Below are positions 18,279 through 27,571 of a stretch of 64,000 bases of DNA, in pieces. Position 1 is the stretch's first letter, and each line of letters starts with the position of its first letter. Made by a program: the position numbers and the translations under genes. This stretch comes from Actinomycetospora sp. NBRC 106375 (GTDB taxonomy: Bacteria > Actinomycetota > Actinomycetes > Mycobacteriales > Pseudonocardiaceae). Under the pieces are notes generated by a model. It was not told the origin of the DNA, ran no database searches, and saw only the letters and a list, made by a program, of their open reading frames with translations. Where the stretch lies: NCBI RefSeq assembly GCF_030269665.1, contig NZ_BSTS01000010.1, positions 124,001 to 188,000 of the forward strand. Reading direction: 5' to 3'.

Positions 18279-18424
18279 GGTTCTCCCTTGAGCTCCCGGG
18301 ACGCAGTGCACGTACTCGGCACAACTGGTCGCGGTGCCGTGTATTCCCGCGGGTCCGGTGTACCCGCCCCGCGGCCTCTCCCCATGCTCGCACACCTGCG
18401 GCCGTGCCTCATGCGTGCGCGGGA

Positions 18425-19600
18425 TCACCCGTCCCGACGGGTCGAGCTCCCCTCCGGTCCGTCTCCCGGCGGACGCGCACCCCAGTGCCGCGCCACGCCC
18501 TCGGCGAGGTCGGCCAGCCGGCCGGCGGGGTCGGCCAGCGCGGCCTCGACCGACCCGGCGTCGGCCGCCACCGAGTAGGCGCCCTCGATCCCGGCCTCGA
18601 GCGCCTGGTTCCCGCCCAGGTGCACCTGCCCGGCCAGCGCGATGCACGGCACCCCGTGCTCGCGGGCCCGGTCGGCCACCACCGAGACGAGCTTGCCGTG
18701 CAGCGACTGCTCGTCGAGCGCGCCCTCGCCGGTGACGACGAGGTCCGCGCGGTCCAGGGCCTCGTCCAGCCCGGCGACCTCCCGGACGAGCTCGCCGCCG
18801 GCGACACGCCGGGCCCCCAGGGCGGCGAGCGCGGCGCCGAGCCCCCCGGCCGCCCCGGCGCCCGGCCGGCCCGCCAGGCCCGGGTCCCCGCAGGCCTCCC
18901 CCAGCACGGCACCCCAGGTGGTCAGGGCCGCGTCGAGCGCCGCGACGGTGTCCTCGTCCGCGCCCTTCTGCGGCCCGAACACCGCGGCGGCGCCCTGCGG
19001 GCCGGTCAGCACGTGGTCGACGTCGGCGGCGACGACGAGGTCGATCCCCGCCAGCGCCCCGAGGGCGTCGCGCAGGCCGTCGAGGCGTGCGACCGCGGCC
19101 AGCGCGCCGCCGCCGTCGGACAGGACCGTCCCGTCCGCATCCCGCGGGGCGGCGCCGAGCGCCGCGAGCAGACCGGCGCCGCCGTCGGTGCAGGCCGAGC
19201 CGCCGAGGCCGACGACGATCGATGCGGGCCCGGTCGCGGCGGCCGCGGCCACGAGCTCGCCGACACCGCGGCTCGTGGCGGCGGCGGCGGTCTGCGGGGT
19301 GCGGTCGGCGACCAGGTGCAGCCCGCACGCCGACGCCGACTCGACGTAGGCCGTCGACTCCAGCTCGAGCCACGTCGCCGTCGTCGGCTCCCCGAGCGGG
19401 CCGGTGACCTCGACGTCGTGCCGGGTGCCGCCGCGGGCGGTGTGCAGGACCTCGACGAACCCCGTCCCGCCGTCCGCCAGCGGCAGCAGCACCGTCGTGT
19501 CGGCCGGCACGGAGCGCGCCCAGCCCCGCCCCATCGCGGCGGCGGCCTCGGCGGCGGTGAGGCTGCCGCCGAAGGAGTCGGGGGCGAAGAGGACGCGCAT
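18425..19600 (-). CDS. glxK: glycerate kinase
   Basis: About 391 residues of the GlxK/GarK glycerate 2-kinase family. Motifs: MRVLFAPDSFGGSLTAAEAA at the start, LPLADGGTGFVE, IVVGLGGSACTDGGAGLLAA and DLVVTGEGALDEQSLHGK. Phosphorylates glycerate in glyoxylate or serine-related carbon use. ATG at 19600 is chosen because it begins the conserved PDSFGGS block; a GTG/ATG 9 nt upstream is possible. Length normal. Divergent from the DUF3043 gene with 45 bp between starts. Confidence 0.9.
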   Translation of the reverse strand: MRVLFAPDSFGGSLTAAEAAAAMGRGWARSVPADTTVLLPLADGGTGFVEVLHTARGGTRHDVEVTGPLGEPTTATWLELESTAYVESASACGLHLVADRTPQTAAAATSRGVGELVAAAAATGPASIVVGLGGSACTDGGAGLLAALGAAPRDADGTVLSDGGGALAAVARLDGLRDALGALAGIDLVVAADVDHVLTGPQGAAAVFGPQKGADEDTVAALDAALTTWGAVLGEACGDPGLAGRPGAGAAGGLGAALAALGARRVAGGELVREVAGLDEALDRADLVVTGEGALDEQSLHGKLVSVVADRAREHGVPCIALAGQVHLGGNQALEAGIEGAYSVAADAGSVEAALADPAGRLADLAEGVARHWGARPPGDGPEGSSTRRDG

Positions 19601-19632
19601 GGCGAGCACGGTAGGGGGTGCCCCGCATGTCC

Positions 19633-19638
19633 TATCCT
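19633..19638 (+). promoter_or_regulatory. -10 element TATCCT, predicted leaderless start
   Basis: TATCCT is 7 nt before the GTG at 19646, so the mRNA probably begins at the start codon. No ribosome site fits in the gap. Confidence 0.55.
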
Positions 19639-19645
19639 GGGCGGC

Positions 19646-20299
19646 GTGAACTTCCTGCGCCGCGGTTCCGCGTCCGCCTCCGACGAGCCCGTCGACGACA
19701 CGACGGACGACGAGGGTCGCGAGACGGTCGTGGTCGGCGACACGCGCGCGCAGACCGTCGGCAAGGGCCGCCCCACGCCCTCGCGCCGGGACGCGCAGGG
19801 CAAGCGCCGCGGGCCCGTCGCCCCGGCGCCGAAGACACAGCGCGAGGCCATGAAGCGCGCCAAGGCCTTGCGCGGCACCAAGGAGGACCGCAAGGCCAAG
19901 GCCGACGACCGTCGCAAGCGCATGATGGCCGGCGACGACTCGGTGCTGCTGCCCCGCGACCGCGGTCCCGCCCGGGCCTACGCCCGCGACCTCGTCGACG
20001 CCCGGCGCAACCTCATGGGCCTGTTCATGCCGCTCGCGATCGTGATCTTCGTGACGGTGATCGTCCCGGTGCCCCAGGTGCAGACGTTCGGCAGCCTCGT
20101 CTGCCTGGTGATGCTCGTGATGATGGCGCTCGAGGGCGTCATGCTCGGGCGCTACGTCGTCACGCGCGTGCGGACGAAGTTCCCGAACGAGCAGGTCGGC
20201 GGCCTGTCCTTCGGTTGGTACGCCTTCACCCGCGCCACCCAGCTGCGCCGCCTGCGCATGCCCAAGCCGCGGGTCGCCCGCGGCACCAAGATCGACTAG
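19646..20299 (+). CDS. DUF3043 membrane protein
   Basis: 217 residues. Basic, Lys/Arg-rich N-terminal half (about 1-105) with the segment KTQREAMKRAKALRGTKEDR, then two membrane helices (LMGLFMPLAIVIFVTVIVPV and LVCLVMLVMMALEGVMLGRY) and a conserved tail GGLSFGWYAFTRATQLRRLR. This is the actinobacterial DUF3043 family (Rv2206 position); function unknown. The positive N-terminus should stay in the cytoplasm. GTG start follows the leaderless -10. Confidence 0.88.
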   Translation: MNFLRRGSASASDEPVDDTTDDEGRETVVVGDTRAQTVGKGRPTPSRRDAQGKRRGPVAPAPKTQREAMKRAKALRGTKEDRKAKADDRRKRMMAGDDSVLLPRDRGPARAYARDLVDARRNLMGLFMPLAIVIFVTVIVPVPQVQTFGSLVCLVMLVMMALEGVMLGRYVVTRVRTKFPNEQVGGLSFGWYAFTRATQLRRLRMPKPRVARGTKID

Positions 20300-20310
20300 C
20301 GGGCCCCGGG

Positions 20311-20835
20311 ATCGCCCGCACGCTCGTCCTCGGCGGCACCCGCTCGGGCAAGTCCGCGTACGCCGAGGGCCTGCTCGACCCGGCCGCCGCGGCGCTCTAC
20401 GTCGCCACCGCCCGGGGCGTCGACCCCGAGGCCGACCCGGAGTGGGCCGACCGCGTCGCCGTGCACCGCGCCCGCCGTCCCGGCGGCTGGCGCACCGTCG
20501 AGGACGCCGACCTGCCCGCCGTGCTCGACGCGGCGCCGGCCGATCCGGTGCTCGTGGACGACCTGGCCACCTGGGTGACCGGTCTCCTCGACGACGCGGG
20601 CTGGGAGCGCGACGCGCCGTCGGTGGCGGCGGCGCGCGCCGCGCTCGTCACGGCGGTGTCCGGCTTCGCCGGCGAGCTGGTGCTCGTCTCGGCCGAGGTC
20701 GGGCTGGGCGTCGTGCCGTCCACGAGCGCGGGCCGGCGCTTCCGCGACGAGCTCGGCGCGCTGAACGAGGCGCTCGCGGCGGTGTGCGACGAGGTCTGGC
20801 TGCTGGTGGCCGGGCTGCCCCTGCGCCTGAGGTGA
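20311..20835 (+). CDS. cobU: adenosylcobinamide kinase / guanylyltransferase, no usual start codon
   Basis: About 174 residues. CobU phosphorylates adenosylcobinamide and then transfers GMP, in late cobalamin assembly. Motifs: P-loop LVLGGTRSGKSAYAE, guanylylation-region WRTVED, and EVGLGVVPSTSAGRRFRDEL. The frame is open and intact, but no ATG, GTG or TTG lies near the expected N-terminus; the entry begins at ATC 20311, 11 nt after the DUF3043 stop. The nearest conventional in-frame start is TTG at 20215, inside DUF3043, giving 32 extra residues. Its stop overlaps a GTG (GTGA), but cobT more likely starts at 20889. Confidence 0.8.
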   Translation: MARTLVLGGTRSGKSAYAEGLLDPAAAALYVATARGVDPEADPEWADRVAVHRARRPGGWRTVEDADLPAVLDAAPADPVLVDDLATWVTGLLDDAGWERDAPSVAAARAALVTAVSGFAGELVLVSAEVGLGVVPSTSAGRRFRDELGALNEALAAVCDEVWLLVAGLPLRLR

Positions 20836-20888
20836 CCACGTCCTCCGGCTACGGTCGGTCCACCCCTGCGCCCGCGAAGGAGACGTCC

Positions 20889-21905
20889 GTGCACCCCGTG
20901 GTCGACGGCTCGACGGCCGGCGCCGCCCGCGCCGGCGTGGCGCCGCCCGACGAGACGGCCCGCCGCGAGGCCGCCGCCGATCAGCCCGGGGGCAGCTACG
21001 GGCGTCTCGAGGAGCTGGCCGCCTGGCTGGCCGCGTGCCAGGGCCGGGCGCCGGCCCGCGAGCCGCGCCGGGTGCGGGCCGTGCTCTTCGCCGCCGACCA
21101 CGCGATCGCCGCGGCCGGGGTCTCCGCCCACGAGCCCGGCGAGACGGCCGCCCGCGTGACCGCCGTCCGGGACGGCTCGGCGCCCACCTGCCGGTTCGCC
21201 GAGGCCGCCGGGGCGGGCCTGCGGGTGGTCGACGTCGGGCTCGCCGCACCGGCCGTCGGGGACGCCCGTGACGACCGCGCCGTGGTCCGCGGCGGCGGGC
21301 GCCTCGACGTCGAGGACGTGCTCACCGACGACCAGGCCGCGGCCGCCCTGCGCGCGGGCCGCGAGGTGGCCGACGAGGAGGTCGACGAGGGCGCCGACCT
21401 GCTCGTCGTCGGCGAGCTCGCCGTGGGCGTCAGCACCCCGACCGCGGTCCTCGCCGCGGCGTCGACCGGCCGCGAGCCGGTGGCCGTGGTCGGGCGCGGC
21501 AGCGGGATCGACGACCGGCGGTGGATGGTCAAGGCCGCGGCGGTCCGCGACGCCCTGTGGCGCACCCGCGCCGTCGGCCGCGACCCGCAGGGCCTGCTGC
21601 GCGTCGCCGGCGGCGCGGACCTCGCGGCGCTGACCGGTTTCCTCGCCCAGGCCGCGCGCCGGCGCACCCCGGTGGTGCTCGACGGCGCGGCGACCAGCGT
21701 GGCCGCGCTGCTCGCCGACACCGAGGCCCCGGGCGCCCGGGCCTGGTGGGTCGCCGGCACGCGGTGCACCGAGCCCGCCCAGGCGCTCGCGCTCGACGTG
21801 CTCGCCCTCGAGCCGCTGCTGGACCTGCAGATGCGCGCCGGTCAGGCGACGGGGGCGCTCGCTGCCGTCGGGCTGCTCCGGGCGGCCACCGCGATCACCG
21901 CCTGA
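20889..21905 (+). CDS. cobT: nicotinate-nucleotide-dimethylbenzimidazole phosphoribosyltransferase, atypical
   Basis: 338 residues. CobT activates the lower ligand of cobalamin (alpha-ribazole phosphate formation). Family motifs are present: LFAADHAIAAAGVSAHEPGE (about 66-85), GELAVGVSTPTAVLAA (about 175-190) and VVGRGSGIDDR. However, the C-terminal block reads PLLDLQMRAGQATGAL, where the usual LDLxxRLGEGTGA carries the catalytic Glu; here it is Gln319 (codon 21843-21845). Activity is therefore uncertain. GTG start at 20889 has AAGGAG 6 nt upstream; the overlapping GTG at 20832 lacks one. Followed 1 bp later by cobS. Confidence 0.82.
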   Translation: MHPVVDGSTAGAARAGVAPPDETARREAAADQPGGSYGRLEELAAWLAACQGRAPAREPRRVRAVLFAADHAIAAAGVSAHEPGETAARVTAVRDGSAPTCRFAEAAGAGLRVVDVGLAAPAVGDARDDRAVVRGGGRLDVEDVLTDDQAAAALRAGREVADEEVDEGADLLVVGELAVGVSTPTAVLAAASTGREPVAVVGRGSGIDDRRWMVKAAAVRDALWRTRAVGRDPQGLLRVAGGADLAALTGFLAQAARRRTPVVLDGAATSVAALLADTEAPGARAWWVAGTRCTEPAQALALDVLALEPLLDLQMRAGQATGALAAVGLLRAATAITA

Positions 21906-21906
21906 C

Positions 21907-22662
21907 GTGGCGGCCGTCCGCGCCGGCGTGGCGCTGGCCGTCGCGATGTTCACGGTCGTGCCGCTGCGGGCCACGCGGGTCGACCGCCCCGCGGCGGGCG
22001 TCGCGATCGCCGTGGTGCCGCTGGTCGGCGTCGTCCTCGGCGGCGTGCTGGGTGCCGCGGCGGCCGGCCTGGTCGCCGCGGGCGCGCCGGAGCTGCTCGC
22101 GGGGCTCGTGGCCGTCGGTCTCGGTGCGGCGGCCACGCGCGGCCTGCACCTCGACGGGCTCGCCGACCTGGCCGACGGGCTCGGCAGCCACGGCGACGCC
22201 GCACGCACGCTGGCGGTGATGCGCGACCCGGGCACCGGGGCGTTCGCCGTGGTCTGGCTGGTCGTCGTGCTCGGGGTGCAGGCCTCGGCGTTCGGCGCGC
22301 TCGCCGGTCAGGGCGTGCTCGTCGCGGCCGTCGCCGGCGGGCTCGCCCTCGGGCTCGGGCGCGCGGCGTTCGCCTGGGTCGCCCGCCGCGGGGTGCCGGC
22401 GGCGTCGCCCGACGGCCTCGGTGCGCTCGTCGCCGGCACCCAGCCGGTGTGGGTCGCCCCGGCCTGGGCCGTCGTGCTGGCGGCGGCCGCGGTCCCGGTG
22501 CTCGACGTGCGGGCACCGGGCGCCGCGCTGCTGGCCGCCGTCGTCGTCGCGGGAGTCGCCGCGCACGCCCGGCGGCGCCTCGGGGGCGTGTCGGGCGACG
22601 TGTTCGGCGCGTGCGCCGAGCTCGCCGTCACCGCCGCCCTGGTCGTGTCGACCCTCGGCTGA
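21907..22662 (+). CDS. cobS: adenosylcobinamide-GDP ribazoletransferase
   Basis: 251 residues, integral membrane enzyme that joins adenosylcobinamide-GDP to alpha-ribazole, the last step of cobalamin assembly. The CobS signatures HLDGLADLADGLG (about 78-90) and a C-terminal GGVSGDVFGACAEL are present, with about six hydrophobic segments rich in Ala and Val. GTG start 1 bp after the cobT stop; coupled translation is likely. The cob genes end here and converge on ilvE with only 6 bp between stops. Confidence 0.92.
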   Translation: MAAVRAGVALAVAMFTVVPLRATRVDRPAAGVAIAVVPLVGVVLGGVLGAAAAGLVAAGAPELLAGLVAVGLGAAATRGLHLDGLADLADGLGSHGDAARTLAVMRDPGTGAFAVVWLVVVLGVQASAFGALAGQGVLVAAVAGGLALGLGRAAFAWVARRGVPAASPDGLGALVAGTQPVWVAPAWAVVLAAAAVPVLDVRAPGAALLAAVVVAGVAAHARRRLGGVSGDVFGACAELAVTAALVVSTLG

Positions 22663-22668
22663 CGGCGT

Positions 22669-23769
22669 CTAGAGCAGGCGCCGCATCCAGCCGCGGTGGT
22701 CCTCGGCGGCGCCGCGCTGGATGGCCGTGAGGCGCTCGCGGAGGCGCTGGGTCATCGCGCCGGGCTTGCCGTCCGCGATGTCGTACTCGCCGCCCTCGTG
22801 CTTCACGGTCCCCACCGGCGTGATCACCGCCGCGGTACCGCAGGCGAACACCTCGGTGAGGTGCCCGGCCGCGACCTCCTTCTCCATCTCGTCGGTGGAG
22901 ATGCGGCGCTCGGTGACCGTGGCGCCCTCCTCCTTCGCCAGCTCCAGCAGCGACCGCCGGGTGACGCCGGGCAGCAGCGAGCCGGACAGCTCGGGGGTGA
23001 CGACCTCGACGGCACCCGAGGAGTCGGTGAACACGAAGAAGAGGTTCATGCCCCCCATCTCCTCGATCCACCGGTGCTCGAGGGCGTCGAGCCACACCAC
23101 CTGGTCGCAGCCCTGGGCCGACGCCTGGGCCTGCGCGGCGAGGGAGGCCGCGTAGTTGCCGCCGCACTTCGCCTCGCCGGTGCCGCCGGGCACGGCGCGG
23201 ACGTAGTCGGTGGAGAGCCACACCGTCACCGGCGCCAGGCCGCGCGGGAAGTACGCGCCGGCCGGGGAGGCGATGAGCAGGTAGAGGTACTCCTCGCTGG
23301 GCCGCACGCCCAGCCCCGTCGACGACCCGATCATGAACGGCCGCAGGTAGAGCGCGTCCTCGCCGCCCGCCGCGGGCACCCAGCGGTGGTCGACGGCCAG
23401 CAGCTCGTGCAGCGACTGCACGAACAGCTCGCGCGGCAGCGGCGGCATCGCGAGGCGCTCGGCCGAGCGGGCCATCCGGTCGGCGTTGGCCTCGGGGCGG
23501 AACGCGTGGACCGAGTCGTCGGCCCAGCGGTAGGCCTTGAGGCCCTCGAAGATCGTCTGGCTGTAGTGCAGGACGACCGACGCCGGGTCCATCGACAACG
23601 GCTGGTACGGGCCGACCTGGGCGTCGTGCCAGCCCTCGGCGGCGTTCCAGGAGATCGTGACCATGTGGTCGGTGAAGAACTTCCCGAACCCGGGTGCGGC
23701 GAGTACCTCCGCCACACGCTCCGCGGTCGCCGGGGCGGGGTGCGGGGTGTGGGCGAAGGTCGTACTCAT
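22669..23769 (-). CDS. ilvE: branched-chain amino acid aminotransferase
   Basis: 366 residues, class IV PLP aminotransferase of the BCAT type II group. The segment [19 protein letters not shown] contains the PLP Lys, and [18 protein letters not shown] and [13 protein letters not shown] are family motifs. Catalyses the last step of Leu, Ile and Val synthesis. ATG at 23769 starts the typical MSTTF sequence; an upstream in-frame ATG adds only nine residues. Ten bp after the stop of the upstream CBS-like gene on the same strand, so probably co-transcribed. Confidence 0.95.
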   Translation of the reverse strand: MSTTFAHTPHPAPATAERVAEVLAAPGFGKFFTDHMVTISWNAAEGWHDAQVGPYQPLSMDPASVVLHYSQTIFEGLKAYRWADDSVHAFRPEANADRMARSAERLAMPPLPRELFVQSLHELLAVDHRWVPAAGGEDALYLRPFMIGSSTGLGVRPSEEYLYLLIASPAGAYFPRGLAPVTVWLSTDYVRAVPGGTGEAKCGGNYAASLAAQAQASAQGCDQVVWLDALEHRWIEEMGGMNLFFVFTDSSGAVEVVTPELSGSLLPGVTRRSLLELAKEEGATVTERRISTDEMEKEVAAGHLTEVFACGTAAVITPVGTVKHEGGEYDIADGKPGAMTQRLRERLTAIQRGAAEDHRGWMRRLL

Positions 23770-23779
23770 GCCTCGCACA

Positions 23780-25138
23780 CTAGCCCGCCGGGGCAAGCAC
23801 GTCCCGCGTCACCAGACCGACGACCCGACCGTCACGGATCACCCACGCCGCCGCCGCGTCGCCGAGCGTGCCGCGGGCCGACGGGAGGCTCTCCCCCGCC
23901 CCGACGCTCGGCGGGGCCGGCCGGGCGAGGTCGCGCACGGGGGTGTCCTCGGGGCGACCGTCGAGGTCGGCGGCGGTCACCGCGCCCAGGATCTCCGAGG
24001 GCGCCGGGGGACCCTCGCGATCGCGGGCCACGGGGGCGGGTGCCGAGCTCGCGCCCAGCTCCGTCCGCGCCCGTCCCACCGTCCACGACGCCCGGACCAC
24101 CGGTAGCGGGGCGATCGACAGCTCGTCGACCAGCGGCGACGGGGCGTCGGGACCGGGCTCGGTGAGGAAGCCGAGCCGGCGCAGCCACCCGTCGTCGAAG
24201 TACTTCGACAGGTAGGCCCGCCCCGAGTCGGGCGCGACGACCACGACGACGTCGTCGGGGCCGAGGTCGCGGGCGACCCGCAGCGCGGCGGCCACGGCCG
24301 TCGCCGACGACCCGCCCAGCAGCAGGCCCTCCTCGCGGGCCAGCCGGCGGGCCGTGAGCATCGTCGTGCGGTCGTCGACGCGGACGACCTCGTCGGCCAC
24401 CGCGCGGTCCCAGTTGGCGGGCCAGGGGTCCTCGACGGTGTCGGGGTGGCGGTAGTGCCCGATCGCCTCGACGTAGTACGGGCTGCCGTCCCCGCCGCCG
24501 TAGGCCGAGGTCATCGGGTCGACGCCGACGACGCGGACCGGGCCCTTCTCCTTGAGCGCGGTCCCGGTGCCCGACAGCGTGCCGCCGGTGCCGATCCCGG
24601 CGACGAAGCAGGTCACCGCGCCGCCGGTCTGCTCCCAGATCTCCGGCGCGGTGGTGTCCCGGTGGGCCTGCGGGTTGGCGGGGTTGTCGTACTGGTCGGC
24701 GAGCCAGCCGCCCGGGATCTCGCCGGCCAGGCGGGCCGCCAGGTTCATGACGTGGCGCGGGTCCTCGCGGGCGAGCCCCGCCGGTGTCGGGACGACCTCC
24801 GCGCCGTAGGCCCGCAGCGTCGCCACCTTCTCGACCGCCGTCGTGTCCGGGATGACGATCACGGTGCGGTAGCCGAGGTACCCGCCGACCAGCGCGAGCC
24901 CGATGCCGGTGTTCCCCGACGTCCCCTCGACGATCACGCCACCCGGCCGCAGCGCCCCGGAGCGCTCGGCGGCCCGCACCATCCACAGCGCGGCCCGGTC
25001 CTTGACGCTGCCGCCGGCGTTCTGCCACTCGGCCTTCACGTAGACGCGCGGCGCGAGACCCTCGGTGACCCGGCGCAGCCGGATCAGCGGGGTGGCCCCG
25101 ATGGCGTCGAGCACCGACTCGTGCACGCTCCCGGACAC
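23780..25138 (-). CDS. cystathionine beta-synthase-like PLP enzyme with degenerate C-terminal CBS region
   Basis: 452 residues. N-terminal PLP domain (about 1-320) of the cysteine synthase/cystathionine beta-synthase fold: [15 protein letters not shown] carries the PLP Lys, [18 protein letters not shown] binds the substrate, and [15 protein letters not shown] binds phosphate. The C-terminal 110 residues have a CBS-domain pattern ([13 protein letters not shown], then [17 protein letters not shown]) with a long Ala/Pro insert. Mycobacterial Cbs (Rv1077) has the same layout. Likely forms cystathionine from serine and homocysteine, or cysteine. Start GTG at 25138, divergent from DUF2461 with 29 bp between. 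Confidence 0.87.
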   Translation of the reverse strand: MSGSVHESVLDAIGATPLIRLRRVTEGLAPRVYVKAEWQNAGGSVKDRAALWMVRAAERSGALRPGGVIVEGTSGNTGIGLALVGGYLGYRTVIVIPDTTAVEKVATLRAYGAEVVPTPAGLAREDPRHVMNLAARLAGEIPGGWLADQYDNPANPQAHRDTTAPEIWEQTGGAVTCFVAGIGTGGTLSGTGTALKEKGPVRVVGVDPMTSAYGGGDGSPYYVEAIGHYRHPDTVEDPWPANWDRAVADEVVRVDDRTTMLTARRLAREEGLLLGGSSATAVAAALRVARDLGPDDVVVVVAPDSGRAYLSKYFDDGWLRRLGFLTEPGPDAPSPLVDELSIAPLPVVRASWTVGRARTELGASSAPAPVARDREGPPAPSEILGAVTAADLDGRPEDTPVRDLARPAPPSVGAGESLPSARGTLGDAAAAWVIRDGRVVGLVTRDVLAPAG

Positions 25139-25167
25139 GGCTCGTGTCTACACGCCAGGATGGACCC

Positions 25168-25827
25168 GTGACGTTCCCGGGCTTCGGCGAGGCGGTCGTC
25201 GACTTCTACGAGGGCCTCGAGGCCGACAACACCAAGGCGTACTGGACCGACAACAAGACGATCTACGACGAGCACGTGCGGGCGCCGATGCTCGCGCTGC
25301 TCACCGACCTCGCATCGGAGTTCGGCGCGGGCAAGGTGTTCCGCCCCTACCGCGACGTGCGGTTCGCGGCCGACAAGACGCCCTACAAGGTGCAGTGCGG
25401 CGCCACGGCGGGCCACCACTACGTCCAGGTCTCGGCGGACGGGGTCATGGTCGCGACCGGGTACTACCGGATGACCTCGGCGCAGGTCGCCCGCTTCCGG
25501 GCGGCGATCGACGACGACCGCCACGGGCCGGCGCTGGCGTCGATCGTCGAGGGTCTGCGCGCCGAGGACTTCACGATCGCCGGCGAGCAGCTGAAGTCCC
25601 GGCCGCGCGGCGTCGACCCCGAGCACCCGCGCCTCGACCTGATGCGGCACAAGGCGCTGTTCGCCTGGCGGTCCTGGCCGCCGTCGGACGAGCTGCACAC
25701 CCCGGCGCTCGCCGACCGCGTCGCCAACACCTGGCGCCGGCTCGAGCCCCTCGGGCAGTGGCTCGACGAGCACGTCGGCGTCGACCTCGACGACACCGCC
25801 GAACGCCCCGGCGGCCGTCGCCGCTGA
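25168..25827 (+). CDS. DUF2461 family protein
   Basis: 219 residues. Matches the DUF2461 family: FPGFGEAVVDFYEGLEADNT at the start, KVFRPYRDVRFAADKTPYK (about 61-79) and YVQVSADGVMVATGYYRM. Function unknown; no catalytic motif is evident. GTG start with AGGA about 9 nt upstream, and a CAGGAT hexamer 6 nt upstream that might serve as a -10. Followed by a perfect palindrome, so probably a single-gene transcript. Confidence 0.88.
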   Translation: MTFPGFGEAVVDFYEGLEADNTKAYWTDNKTIYDEHVRAPMLALLTDLASEFGAGKVFRPYRDVRFAADKTPYKVQCGATAGHHYVQVSADGVMVATGYYRMTSAQVARFRAAIDDDRHGPALASIVEGLRAEDFTIAGEQLKSRPRGVDPEHPRLDLMRHKALFAWRSWPPSDELHTPALADRVANTWRRLEPLGQWLDEHVGVDLDDTAERPGGRRR

Positions 25828-25834
25828 CCCTTCT

Positions 25835-25874
25835 GTGAGCAGTTGGCGCCCCGGCCGGGGCGCCAACTGCTCAC
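25835..25874. repeat. 40-bp perfect palindrome between convergent genes
   Basis: GTGAGCAGTTGGCGCCCCGG followed at once by its exact complement, i.e. 20-bp arms without a spacer. It lies 7 nt after the DUF2461 stop and 4 nt before the cupin stop, so it can terminate both. The outer GTGAGCAGT is shared with the hairpin at 50303-50342. Confidence 0.75.
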
Positions 25875-25878
25875 GTGG

Positions 25879-26367
25879 TCACGCGGGGACCGGCTCGTGC
25901 GGCCAGTCGCGCAGGTTGACCTGGTCGCACTCGAGGGCGAAGGCGTCGATCTCGTCGGTGCTCGCGCCGCGGGCGAACAGCTCGGCGAGGCCGCGGAAGT
26001 ACTTCTCCCGCGGCGCGCCGGGCACGAACAGGATGAGGAACCGCGCGGTCTCGTCGCCGACCGCGTGGAAGCCGTGCACACCGTTCACCGGCACGTGCGC
26101 GAAGTCGCCGCTGCCGAGCACCCGCCAGCCCGTCCCGCTCATCACGGCGAGCCGCCCCGAGATCACCCAGAACGACTCGGTGAAGCCCTGGTGGTAGTGC
26201 GGGATCGCGCCCCAGCGGCCGGGCTCGGCGGCGTTCTCGAAGAGGCCGTAGCCGCCGCCGACGACGTCGGACGGGGCGGTGAACCGTACCGGGCCCGCCT
26301 GCTCGGCCTCGGAGCGGGACCGGTAGATCCCGGGCTCGGACGGTGGGAGGTCCGTGGGGAAGCTCAC
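25879..26367 (-). CDS. cupin domain protein
   Basis: 162 residues, single cupin barrel. The first motif region [18 protein letters not shown] (about residues 54-71) has His and Glu ligands, and the second, [19 protein letters not shown], has His residues; a metal site is likely. The enzyme or sensor role is not assignable; such single cupins include sugar-binding and dioxygenase-like proteins. It lies 10 bp downstream of gcvT on the same strand and is probably co-transcribed with it. Confidence 0.82.
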   Translation of the reverse strand: MSFPTDLPPSEPGIYRSRSEAEQAGPVRFTAPSDVVGGGYGLFENAAEPGRWGAIPHYHQGFTESFWVISGRLAVMSGTGWRVLGSGDFAHVPVNGVHGFHAVGDETARFLILFVPGAPREKYFRGLAELFARGASTDEIDAFALECDQVNLRDWPHEPVPA

Positions 26368-26377
26368 CGGGACATCG

Positions 26378-27511
26378 TCACCGGACGTGCGACGGGACGA
26401 AAGGCGGGCTGACGACCTCGCACTCCAGCGCCCGGCCGCGCACGTCGACGGCCAGCACGTCGCCCTCCTCGATCCCCGCCGCGGTGTCGAGGAGCGCCAG
26501 CGCGATGCCGGTCTTCAGCGTCGGGGAGAACGTCCCCGAGGTCGTCTCGCCGACGGCGTCCTCACCGCGCCGCACCGTCATGTGCCCGCGCGGGACACCG
26601 CGGCCCGTGGCCCGCAGACCCCACGAGCGGCGCCGGGGGCCGGCCTCCCGCTCGGCGACGAGGGCATCGCGGCCCCAGAACTCGTCCTTCTTCCACCCGA
26701 CGGCGAAACCGCACCGCGCCTGCAGCGGGGTGATGTCGGGTCCGAGGTCCTGGCCGTGCAGCGGCAGCCCCGCCTCCGTGCGCAGCGTGTCGCGCGCCCC
26801 GAGCCCGGCCGGCAGGCCGCCCTTCTCCGCCACGACGGCCGCCAGCGCGTCCCACAGCTCCCCCGCCCCGTCCGCCGGCGCGATCAGCTCGTAGCCCCGC
26901 TCGCCGGTGTAGCCGGTCCGGCACACGCGCACCGGCCGCCCCTGCCACTGCGCGTCGACGAAGGCCATGTAGTCGAGCGGGTCGGGATCGGTGAGCAGCC
27001 CCACCTCGGCGAGCACCGCCGGCGACGACGGGCCCTGCACGGCGAGGACCACGTGGGCGTCGTGCTCGTCGTCGACGGCGATCCCGTCCGGCGCGACCTC
27101 GGCGAGGCGGCGACCCACGCCCGCGGAGTTGGCGGCGTTGGGCACCGCGAACACCTCGTCGGGGCCGACGAGGTAGAGGATGAGGTCGTCGACGACGCCG
27201 CCGTCGGCCGCGCAGCACAGCGTGTACTGGGCCTTGCCCGGCACGATGCGTTCCAGCGAGTTCGTCAGGCACCGGTCGACGAACGCCGCCGCGCCGGGGC
27301 CGTGGATCCGCACCTTGCCCAGATGGCTGACGTCGAACAGGCCGACGGCCTCCCGGGTCGCCGTGTGCTCGGCCACCGTGCCCCCCACACCGTCACGGCT
27401 GTACTGGACGGGCATCTCCCACCCGCCGAACGGCGCGAACGACGCGCCGAGGGCGACGTGGTGGTCGTGCAGGGGGCTGCGGCGGGAGTCGGGGTCGGAC
27501 ACCCGCGGCAC
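26378..27511 (-). CDS. gcvT: aminomethyltransferase, glycine cleavage T protein
   Basis: 377 residues. Transfers the aminomethyl carbon to tetrahydrofolate in the glycine cleavage system. Motifs: [18 protein letters not shown] near the start, [18 protein letters not shown] and the folate-site [16 protein letters not shown]; the C-terminal beta barrel ends with the RGHMTVRRG and GIALALLD segments. GTG at 27511 or the GTG 9 nt inside both fit; no strong ribosome site. gcvP and gcvH are not in this window. Its H-protein partner would need lipoate from LipA/LipB made nearby. Confidence 0.93.
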   Translation of the reverse strand: MPRVSDPDSRRSPLHDHHVALGASFAPFGGWEMPVQYSRDGVGGTVAEHTATREAVGLFDVSHLGKVRIHGPGAAAFVDRCLTNSLERIVPGKAQYTLCCAADGGVVDDLILYLVGPDEVFAVPNAANSAGVGRRLAEVAPDGIAVDDEHDAHVVLAVQGPSSPAVLAEVGLLTDPDPLDYMAFVDAQWQGRPVRVCRTGYTGERGYELIAPADGAGELWDALAAVVAEKGGLPAGLGARDTLRTEAGLPLHGQDLGPDITPLQARCGFAVGWKKDEFWGRDALVAEREAGPRRRSWGLRATGRGVPRGHMTVRRGEDAVGETTSGTFSPTLKTGIALALLDTAAGIEEGDVLAVDVRGRALECEVVSPPFVPSHVR

Positions 27512-27533
27512 CGTACGGGAGCGGGCGCGGTCC

Positions 27534-27539
27534 TAGCAT
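27534..27539 (+). promoter_or_regulatory. -10 element TAGCAT for the leucyl aminopeptidase gene
   Basis: TAGCAT 32 nt before the GTG at 27572. The short leader includes AAGGAGAGG as ribosome site. Confidence 0.5.
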
Positions 27540-27571
27540 GTGATCGACACCGCGCGAAGGAGAGGCACGAC

